NCBI GenBank assembly: GCA_964058805.1
Contig: CAXKVV010000457.1
Location: 1 to 41,708, forward strand
Reading direction: 5' to 3'
From: Schoenoplectus triqueter
Lineage: Eukaryota > Streptophyta > Magnoliopsida > Poales > Cyperaceae
DNA length: 41,708 bases
Position numbers and translations under genes: made by a program. Numbering within the stretch: the first letter of the stretch is position 1; every line of letters begins with the position of its first letter. Below are positions 11,879 through 20,700 of this stretch, in pieces. Under the pieces are notes generated by a model. That model was given only the letters and a program-made list of their open reading frames with translations, was not told the DNA's origin and made no database searches.

Positions 11879-12212
11879 TTCAAACCCAGGGGTATTTCTG
11901 TCACAGTGAAGTTTAAGTTTAATCAACATGTTTAACTTACTAAGTTTGTTATTGGACAGTACTTACTTATCGCTAATAAGGTGTGAGTCATTTGAATTAG
12001 TTTAATTTGAAGAGTCATGAGAGATTTAAGCGGGAGATGAGTGGTGAGTGTTTATTTACTTTATATACAGAGTCCTATAAGTATATGTATCAGTACTAAA
12101 AACTGTATGATGCGTGAATGTTATTTTTAGTGAAAAACTTTGAATATTTTATTCTGAGTTCTCCGTGAGTTTGAGAGAAGTCTGAGATTTAATTGAGGGA
12201 ATTGTGCCAACA
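11866..12212 (+). repeat. 3' LTR (347 bp)
   Basis: By eye this matches 7440-7786 at every position and has the same length. It carries the final codons and stop of gag-pol in its first 13 bases. Confidence 0.95.
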
Positions 12213-12217
12213 AAGTA
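12213..12217. repeat. Right target-site duplication AAGTA
   Basis: Exact copy of 7435-7439, bounding the copia element. Confidence 0.9.
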
Positions 12218-13289
12218 TTCGAGCCTAAGTGAATTAGATTTTCGGAAACACAACTCTATCATCAATTTTCTCTCTATCATCAACCTTCTGAAGACAAAAT
12301 ATGTCAGGATAACACTTTTAGGTCCTATACTGCATGAATAAATGTTTTAGGATTATAGTCCTATCAGCATTTATATACGTTTATCATGTCAATTTATAGT
12401 AACTATCAACCGATTTTTATAAAGTCGGATAATTTCATTTCTATTCTAGCCAAATGATATTTGTCATATTTGTTTGCTGACATTTTTATTTAATCCAAAT
12501 GGCCAACCGAAAGAAGTTAATGGATTTTCAGTAGCCAGTTGATTTAAATTCTAATGGCACAAATGGATTTATCAACAGTCCAAGTAAGTACTAATGTAAT
12601 CAGAATCGGCATAGACATCGATCCGGTAAAATTTCGGTTCAATGATTTGTTGGTCGGATCGGTGGGTCAATTGGGTCAATGAAGTTATGTATCAGTCTTG
12701 TACCAGGTGGTACTGAGTACTGATAAATATTCATTCGAGTGAATTGAGTCTTTTTTTTTTTGCTGTTGATTCATACTTCATAGTGTTGTATAAGTTCTTG
12801 ATTTAGATATCATCTTTACAAGTGAAGAGGAGATTCTGGTATTATGAAAGAGCAAGGAATGATAGTTTTGTAGTATATTCCTTGTTCGTGTATGTTGATT
12901 CATACTTCATAGTGCATAAGTGATCAAGATTGAATACGTACTAATTTTATCACTGGTTAGAGCGTGATAAGTTATAGGAGTTATGTTTTCAGAAACTTAA
13001 ACCAAATCTTAGAAAATATCCTTGTTTTACGTTGTCGGCTTCGTGTTTGGGCCAAAAGGGGCACGCAAAATACAAGGATAGCTACCCAAGAACAACCGAA
13101 ATAGTAAGGTATACCAACTATTTAATAAATAAAAATTTCGGTACCAACTATTTTTCCAGTGAGAGCATGATAATCAGATCTTAGTTATCCCAGCATTAAT
13201 TTTGAACTACTGGAATCAGTGAGCCGACTTAGCAAAATCATAGTTTCCAGCTGGGTAATGGATATCTCCAGTGGAAGATAAATTTGCAA
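12218..13289. other. Intergenic DNA between two transposons
   Basis: No gene is visible. A 22-base direct repeat (TGTTGATTCATACTTCATAGTG) occurs at 12764-12785 and 12893-12914. A stretch near 12605-12700 rich in CGG and GGGTCAATTGGGTCAAT looks repetitive but has no definable ends. Confidence 0.5.
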
Positions 13290-13296
13290 TAGAAAA
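13290..13296. repeat. Left target-site duplication TAGAAAA
   Basis: TAGAAAA here is repeated exactly at 16480-16486, flanking the outer terminal-inverted-repeat element. Confidence 0.65.
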
Positions 13297-13647
13297 TGAT
13301 AAGGGATGCACTAACTTTAGTGATATCCGGTGTCACTAACTTAGTTTTTAATTTATATTTAAAATTTTAATATATTTAATTTCGAATTCAATTGTTGATT
13401 TTGTTTATTTTTATAATAGAAGTGTGCTTATAATATTTTATGATTTTTTTCGTCATTTTATACTAATCAAATGGTTGTAAAGTGGGTGAACCTAATTAAC
13501 TGATATGCATTTATTTTGTTATCATCTGATCTAGTATAATACGACTTTCAAAAATTATGAAAATTTACGAGCATATATCTATATAAAAATGAACATGATC
13601 AACAGATTGGATTTGAAATTTGAATATTAAAATTTTATAATATAGAA

Positions 13648-13717
13648 TGTTATTGAGATATAGAAATTATCGATTAGTATCAATTAGCGATCATCTAATT
13701 ATGTTGTTTCTATTCAG
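13648..13717 (+). repeat. Truncated 5' LTR of the decayed copia
   Basis: The stretch containing ATTGAGATATAGAAATTATCG matches the start of the 3' LTR at 16251 with substitutions and a roughly 15-base deletion, then breaks off at the junction with integrase sequence. Confidence 0.65.
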
Positions 13718-14213
13718 ACTCAATATATGTTAAGGTCTGATAATGAGTTAAAGTATACCAATAAAATATTTAAAAAATACTTATCAGCTCAAGGAATACA
13801 TTATGAAACTACATATTCATACACACTGGCTCAAAATGGAGTAAAAGAAAAAAACAAACACATCCTAGAAGTAGTTAGAAACATGATGATCTCCATGAAT
13901 GTCTCAAAATAGTTATGGGGGCAAGCGATTTTAATAGTCGCCCAACTGATCAATATGGTGCCTTCAAGAATATTAGAGTGGAAGCTCCGTGTGAGATGTT
14001 AAAGGGAGATAATGGTGATATTCTTCCATTGAAGGTATTTGATTATGTGTATTTTGTGAAAGACAACAGACCATATATAGGGAAGCTTGATCCCAATGCC
14101 ATAAAGTATGTGTTTGTGGGATATTCATCTACTCAAAAGGGGTATATTTATTGGAACTCAGTGGAGAAGATTTTTTATGAGCATGGATGTATATTTATGA
14201 GAGTTTGAGCCAT
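13718..14213 (+). pseudogene. copia integrase remnant
   Basis: Frames at 13727-13912 and 13915-14208 encode the second half of a copia integrase. Visible are LRSDNE (the second catalytic Asp region), the AQNGVKEKN block with the final Glu, and FVGYSSTQKGYIYWN from the C-terminal region. A TAG at 13910-13912 and a frame change split the two parts. The HHCC finger and first catalytic Asp are absent. Confidence 0.8.
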
Positions 14214-14745
14214 ATTATACATAAAAGGTGTTTTCACCCTTTAGTGACTCAGCCGATACTGTAAGTATAAGGCGAGAGGGGGAAGATGGTGAGAGATCGG
14301 TAAATATAGAATCAATTTCTTCATCGACTGAGGAACAAGATAATGATGAAGAAGATAAGTTTGTATGTGTTGGGATTCGAACTCACGAGGAGGTAAGATA
14401 TGTGTATGAAAGGAGAAAGAAGCAGAATGAGGGATCAATGTCTACAGTGTCACTCGTGTCGTCAAGTTCATTGTCTTCATCTACCTCGACTCCTGAGATA
14501 CCTTCATCATGCTCAGACTTAGAATACACAGGTGATATAATTCCTTTTCCTTCTCCTCCCTCTCTCATGGCATTAAGGAGTACATCTCGGAGTAATACGG
14601 GATTTCCTTCTGATCGTTATGGTTTTTCACATGATATCGCTCAGTTTGTCTCATACTCTAACATATCCCCTACTCATGGAGCATTCATTGTATCTTTGGA
14701 CTCTATCACTTTATGCTATGCTAGAAGAACTCGGAGCCCTTGATA
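14214..14745 (+). pseudogene. copia integrase-RT linker remnant
   Basis: The frame at 14228-14743 (171 codons) continues the polyprotein through an acidic, Ser/Thr-rich linker, as is usual between integrase and reverse transcriptase in copia. It contains repeated Ser and EED runs but no catalytic motif. It is not an independent gene. Confidence 0.65.
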
Positions 14746-15535
14746 AGAATAAAATATGAGAGCTTGTGTCACTACCATTTGACAATAAGACAGTTTGATA
14801 CAAATGAGTCTTCACAATGAAGCAAAAGCCAGAAGAGAAGGTCAAGCGATACAAGACACGATTAGTAGTCAAAGTCAGACATATGACATCGACTTTGATG
14901 AGACCTTTGCACCTGTGACGAATATGAGCACAGTGAGGACACTGCGAAGATGAGTTTGTGTCACTACCATCTGACAATATGTCAGCTGAATGCAAATGAG
15001 TCTTCACAATGAAGCAAAAGTCAGAAGGGAAGGTCGAGCGATACAAACACGATTAGTGGCCAAAGTCAGACATATGACATCGACTATGATGAGACCTTTG
15101 CACCGGTGACGAAGATGAGCATGGTGAGGACATTGGTTTCGATGGCCAAGAATGGTAGGTGAAAACTACTCGATATGAGAATATGTTTCTTCACGAGGAT
15201 TTTTTTTAGGATGTTTACATGGAGATTCCCCCCGGACCTGGTTTGATAGGTTCAAAAATATTATGATAGGCTTGAGCTATCAGCAAATTAATGCAGAATA
15301 CATGGTATTTTCTCGGCAACATAGTGGTCACATCATAATATTAGCTATGTATGTCAATGATATGATCATTATTAGGGATGATGAAGGGGAGATTGCACAG
15401 TTGAAAGTAAGATTGAGGAAGAAATTTAAGGTAAAAAAGTTATGACAACTTAGCTATTTTTTTAGGATTGAGGTAACTTGTGGAGTAAAGGGGATTGTCA
15501 TATCTCAGAAAAAGTATGTGCTAGACTTGATCATA
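14746..15535 (+). pseudogene. copia reverse transcriptase remnant
   Basis: Pieces in several frames correspond to the start of the copia reverse transcriptase (a KRYK..LV block followed by DFDETFAPV), then the region before the catalytic centre, then YVNDM at about 15349-15363, where the usual YVDD has its first Asp changed to Asn. The frame at 15263-15445 holds the last part. Stops and frameshifts are frequent, and the first block is duplicated in tandem. Confidence 0.75.
14760..15143 (+). repeat. 192-bp tandem duplication in the dead RT
   Basis: The segment starting GAGCTTGTGTCACTACCAT at 14760 recurs as GAGTTTGTGTCACTACCAT at 14952, an offset of 192 bases. Similarity continues through GATGAGACCTTTGCACC in both copies. 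The copies differ by several substitutions and small indels. Confidence 0.85.
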
Positions 15536-15824
15536 AAGACATACATGTTAAGTTATTGGCATGCAGTCTCTCTAATTGATGTGAAGGCCAAGATAAGTGC
15601 GGATGTAGGAGAACAGGTTGATCGTGAGAGATATCAGAGATTAGTAGACATATTGATCTAATTGTGTCATACTCATCCTGATATCTCATTTACAGTAAGC
15701 GTGGTGAGCCGCTATATGTATGACCCTAAGAAGTCATATGGACACAGTAGATCACATTCTAAGATATTTGAAAAGTGCACCAAGGAAGAGCCTTATTTTT
15801 AGGAAGAATAAACACATGAACATT

Positions 15825-16195
15825 GAGGGTTATTAAGATTCTGACTAGACTAGTTGTCAAGATGATAGGAGGTCCACATCGGGCTACTACATGTTCGTAG
15901 AGGACAACTTGGTCTCTTAATAGAGCAAGAAGCAGCAAATTGTTGCGAGATCAATGGTGGAAGCTGAGTACAAATGAAGGTGAATCACAGAGTAAAAATA
16001 AAGTTTTGGTGCGATAGCAAATCAGCAATTAACATTGTCAACAATCTCGTGTAGTATGACATAACCAAATATGTGGAGATCGATAGATTCTTCATGAAGA
16101 AAAAGTTGGAGAATGATCTATTGGAGCTGAGTCATATAGCTATGAGAAATCAAGTAGCAGACTGTTTCACCAAAAAACTTAGCTCAATAAATTTA
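15825..16195 (+). pseudogene. copia RNase H remnant
   Basis: Broken frames match the copia RNase H. Visible are a DSD followed by a stop where Trp is expected, CQDDRRSTSGYY, an EAEY block near 15960, WCDSKSAINI, and at the end HIAMRNQVADCFTKKL. Multiple stops interrupt it. Confidence 0.75.
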
Positions 16196-16250
16196 GTTAT
16201 GTTATGTGATAAAATGATCTTAATGGATATCTTTTGTCCATCTTGAGGGG

Positions 16251-16415
16251 TGTTGAAATATAAAAAGTTATTTGAGATATAAAAAGTATCGATTAATATT
16301 AATTAGTGATCCTCTAATTATATAGTTTTATATTTAATGTCTTTTTTATTGTACTCTTTTATACGTCTATATAATAGACATCCTACCTATTAAATAAGAT
16401 TAAGGTTCATTTTTT
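16251..16415 (+). repeat. 3' LTR of the decayed copia
   Basis: It starts TGTTGAAATA directly after the purine-rich TTGAGGGG. Its first 90 bases match the remnant at 13648-13717. The right boundary is inferred from where the outer element's inverted repeat begins (about 16418). Confidence 0.6.
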
Positions 16416-16479
16416 TTACTAAAAAATAAGTTGGTGGCATGAAATACCATTAAAACTAGCGGCAACAAATCCCTTATCA

Positions 16480-16486
16480 TAGAAAA
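16480..16486. repeat. Right target-site duplication TAGAAAA
   Basis: Exact copy of 13290-13296. Confidence 0.65.
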
Positions 16487-17732
16487 TTACAAATATGGGT
16501 ATTGTAGAGTGTAGATTTGAATGAAATTCTGACACTGTTGATGACTTGACTACCTACATCTAACAGTTGTCTTTCAAATTGGCACATGAACATGGAGGCA
16601 TTAAAAATCATGGCCAAGGACTACGTTGAATTATAATTCCTCTTTTATATTGTTAGTTGCGACGGCTTCTCATCTGATTAATTGTACATTAAAGAGCAGT
16701 AGGTACAAGATGGCCCAAAATAAAGGGCAATACTAACTTTGAATACTTTAGCTGCCTGACACTAAACTTTCTGCATTAAACATTTCCTTCATTCAATTCT
16801 GAATTTACGTCATAAGCCTAAATATGATCCTAGTGTAAATACCGATAAGCTGGAAAGAAGCATTCATTGATTACACATGCCTATGATAGCTACAAGAGCT
16901 ACTGTTTAATTGACAATTTCAGTACCTGCACTCAGTCCTGAAAGAGAAACATACCAACCAACTATTTTATCTAAGAATGCATGCTAATATGCTATATAAT
17001 TCGACCAGCCTTTTTGACCATGTATGTTGTGAGGAAGTTGCAGCTATATCTATATGCGCTGCATGGAGAGTGATAGAGATTTGTACACTGCGTAGAGATT
17101 AGAGACATTTAACTACAAAACTTTATACATCACAAAAGTTCGACATTGTATTTCCTGCCATTGGCAGTAACCTGCATATAATTCATTTAGTGGCAATAAA
17201 ATTTCTTGCTAATTCATTTAGAAAAAGAGAAACTTACTCTTTTAACTTAATGCTAGATGCTTCAGTAGTTAACAAAATTTCCATGGTGTCCATTTTGAAT
17301 AACTACATAGAGGGAAAAAAGCAAATAACCTGTACAAAGGAGTTAAATACGTTACCAGATTTTAAAGAAAGTAAAACGAGGTTCGAAAACTGGATGAAGG
17401 TCATTTAGTGACATCTAATGAAAGTAAAAAAAATGAAAATGAAAAATGCATACTGAGAAAAACTGGTCAAGTGCAATAACTGAATAACTGATGCTATGTA
17501 CCTTTACTCTTTTCTTTTTACTTTTTTCCATCTTTGCATACCTATACATCTTGATATACAAAATGCATCTTTTTACACATATAAAGATGAATAAATACAT
17601 TTTGTTCAATAGTATTTCAATGTACTCAACCAAATAGCCCCCCAAAACACAATGCCATATTTCCAATTGGAGGAGTCCATTGACTAGATGAATTTCAACT
17701 TCTATACATTCCTTTGAACTGAAATATTGGGT
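16487..17732. other. Intergenic DNA downstream of the phosphatase gene
   Basis: This holds the 3' flank of the minus-strand phosphatase gene. The 72-codon frame at 17190-17408 (plus) resembles no known family and lacks supporting signals. No transposon ends were found. Confidence 0.5.
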
Positions 17733-20700
17733 CTAGAATGCTTCATCATCCACAGTGGATCTTGTAATTGGTATAGACCATCTACCAAGGTGTGCGGTGT
17801 AATTGGTGCAACGCACCACCGCTCTCCCAGCAGGTCCGTCGGGAAAGTCAATTACACTAACACTGCCTGGGTCTAAATGAAATGATGGCATCTCATCTAT
17901 GGACAAATGGAGGCATTGGCATAATAGACCTGTTAGCATAGCTGGGTGCCCAACCACTACCAAGTTGTTCTCAGTTTCGGGCTCACTGGGGAGCTCTTTC
18001 AGCAATGCTTGCCATGTGCTTACTGACTTGGTCCATAGCTCTTTTAAGACTGATTGATCGAAGCTGCTCAACCAGCCTGAATGATGTGTTGTCAGGTTCT
18101 GTCAGGAAATCAAAGAGACAGATTTTATAAAACAATAGCAGATAAATAGCAACACAGATCGTGATGAGAATTGGCAAATTTGAAACATTATAATTAACTA
18201 GTACTATGGAATCCAAATAATTGATAAAAATATAAAAGGTAACAACCCAATACGTAAATTAAACTTTTGTAATCTATGTAAAAATTGCATCTAATTTAGC
18301 TTAAGAAAGAGTAGTTAATCAAATGAAGTTAACTTAATGTTGTCTCAGTAAGTAACAAATTTTTTCCTAAATGTACCAGTTTTATCTTTACACAAAGAAC
18401 AATGCACATTAATTTATGCTCATCCAAAATCACCTGATGTTGTTAAATTTAAAACCTTAATTTATGCTCATCTAATATCACCTGATGTTGTTAAATTTAA
18501 ACCAACTTACGAGTAGGGCCAAGCATTGTTATGCCGAAGTCCCATCAGAATCATAAAATATTAAGAACAGAATTTTGAAATTGATTCACATATTGTATCA
18601 AGAACCAAACAAAGGCACAGCCACACAAGTTACCTTTTTCGCTTGTTGAAAAATGGGCTCCACTTCAAGGTCAACCAATTGCTTCAGTTCAACATAACGA
18701 GGTACACAATCTGCACCTAAGCAATCTGCTGCTTCTTGGACCTGCCAATTTTATATCCTTTTCATTTATGAAGCAATTAACATCTTCAGTTGAATTTTAG
18801 TGAGGCAGGAAACTTTCCCTTTTATTTGATAAAAGTGTAAGCCCTCACTAAAAGTACACCCCTGCCATTTCAATGTTTGCAGAAGAGCACCCAATACTGG
18901 TGAAAATTTCATAATAATTTGCCCTCTAGTCAAATTTCAAAATCATTTGCACAAATATAGGTCAAACCATATCAGCACAATAAGGTGACATAATATCCTC
19001 ACAAATGATATTTAGAAGGGTTCTTTTGTCAGTCTCATGGTTGGCCAAAATGAATCAACTGCAGTAGTTTCCTGGTAAAGTAGGGTGTCCCTTATAATTG
19101 GATGTTCTTGCAAATTTTCATTTATGTAGCAGTTCACTTATATATAGAAATGACAAAAGTTATTCACCTGTAAAATTGCAGTAGCAGTATCAATAGCAGG
19201 TACCCTAGGACCAGAAACAATGCAATTCACTTTCACGTCGAGGAGAAGCTCTGCTGTTTTCTGGGACTGTTTGTAAGACCCACACAAATGATCAAATTGT
19301 CATGTCCTTGTTCACTGTAACTGAAGCAAACCAGCACAGAATGCATTGACCAATGCTGGATTATCACTATTTTCTTTTCTTTAGGTAAACAGGGGAATGC
19401 CACCTACTTTTATTCGAAATAAAAGCATACTAGAGGACAGGCAGAAAATTACAAACCAAATCATAAAGACATACTAGAAGACAAGCGAAAATTTCAAAGG
19501 AAATCATTCCTGTTCTAAAACACGAACTTGTAATTGGTATACAAAATTTGCTGGTCCCCCACAAAATCACAACCTTACCTAAGCTAGGGTCATCTGAGAC
19601 ACAAATTGAATACCCTCAACTTCCTCAAAAGGTTCACTTTTTCGTCGATTTGATCTAAAAAAAAGTAATAGAGCCTATTAGAGCTCAAATTGTTCATGAT
19701 AAAAGCAATGCTTACTTGAATAATCCCAAGCATGTTTAAGGCCTCATATCCCATGCGACCTAATCCAAACTGAAAAACTTAAACTGTTAGAACACCAGGT
19801 ATAGTGGCAGTAAGGTAAGAACATTATTTGAATTCTTGCTTTCAAGCTATTTGAAAGCCAGGTAAGAGATTTACATATAGAACCCACAATTCATCTATTC
19901 TGTAATGTGGTCATATTTCTCATTAAGTTCAAGTACTCTCTCGTAGTAATTTCCTTTGCCAGAGAAGTTAGATTAAATTGTTTTTAAAGGAAATTCAGGG
20001 AGATAACCCAGATCAGACCTACCACAACATGAGTTATAAGCATTTGAGGGCTCAGACATGTATGTATAAAAGGGTTCCAACATCCCTTGATCAGCGAAAG
20101 GGGTTACCATACTATTTCACAGCTCCGAGTGGAAAATTATCACATAAAAAGTTCAAGTACTTTTGACATTGCATAATAAATGACCCAGATAAGTTGTTCA
20201 AGCTAATAAGGAAACATGCAATTCTTATATTTGCTTGCCCCAACCCACAACCAGCACTACCGCCAAGTTTTAGTGTGAATGAAAGAGTTCTTAACATCTA
20301 TAATAAGTGTTTTTGACATTGCACATAACAAAAGAATACATACAAACTGAAGAGCAAGAAGATACTGAAAATGGACATTTAAACTGGTAAGAAAATTTGG
20401 TTATATCCAACAATACATACATGTTTGAGGACATGCTTAAGAAACTTCTGACAAAACCCAAAAGAAGCCACCTAAAACCAAAAGAAAAGGAAGAAAAAAA
20501 TAATCTGTGTGAATGTGTGTTTGAGAGAGAGAGAGAGTTGGTACCTCAGAGCCAGCGCTTTGAGTAGCACCTTGACAAACTAAAATCATCCTACCTTTTG
20601 TTTTTCTTCCACTTGAAGTTCCTGAAGCCACTGGAGAATTCGGAGTCTGCTTCAAATTCACTGATTGTTATAATCAACAATGAACCAGATAAAGCTGTTT

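Larger units (their letters stand above)
7440..12212 (+). mobile_element. Complete young Ty1/copia LTR retrotransposon
   Basis: This 4773-bp element has every structural part of a Ty1/copia retrotransposon in order: 347-bp LTRs starting TGTTG and ending CAACA, an initiator-methionine tRNA primer site, gag-pol with protease, integrase, reverse transcriptase and RNase H, a polypurine tract, and a 5-bp AAGTA duplication. The two LTRs look identical base for base, so insertion must be recent. The only visible lesion in the coding part is one in-frame TAA in gag. Integrase precedes reverse transcriptase, which places it in copia rather than gypsy. The lineage cannot be fixed from this view. Confidence 0.95.
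13648..16415 (+). mobile_element. Decayed Ty1/copia retrotransposon
   Basis: Recognisable in order are a truncated 5' LTR, the integrase core, the integrase C-terminal part, a low-complexity linker, reverse transcriptase, RNase H, a polypurine-like CTTGAGGGG and a 3' LTR starting TGTTGAAATA at 16251. Gag, protease and the integrase zinc finger are missing, because the 5' LTR remnant passes straight into mid-integrase sequence near 13718. The coding parts carry many stops and frameshifts. The two LTR remnants differ at many positions. It is unrelated at sequence level to the young element at 7440 and is far older. The right LTR end is uncertain, about 16410. Confidence 0.8.
13297..16479. mobile_element. 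TIR DNA element carrying a nested dead copia element
   Basis: The left end starts TGATAAGGGAT and the right end finishes ATCCCTTATCA, a perfect inverted match. The similarity continues with mismatches for about 55 bases (13297-13352 against 16418-16479 reversed; for example CACTAACTTA versus CACCAACTTA). A 7-bp duplication TAGAAAA flanks it. No transposase is visible. Nearly all of the interior from 13648 is a decayed copia element, so the DNA element probably was a short MITE-like unit before the copia entered. The superfamily is unclear: 7 bp fits neither hAT (8) nor typical Mutator (9) exactly. Confidence 0.6.

Noticed and set aside
14228..14743. 171-codon frame as an independent gene
   Set aside because: It continues the decayed copia polyprotein between integrase and reverse transcriptase, where an acidic Ser-rich linker is normal.
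13643..16484. TAGAA as the target duplication of the decayed copia (13643-13647 and 16480-16484)
   Set aside because: The right copy is better explained as part of the 7-bp TAGAAAA duplication of the outer TIR element, whose inverted ends are clear. The copia's own duplication could not be found.
17190..17408. 72-codon frame downstream of the phosphatase gene
   Set aside because: No recognisable family, no promoter or splice context, and length expected by chance in AT-rich DNA.
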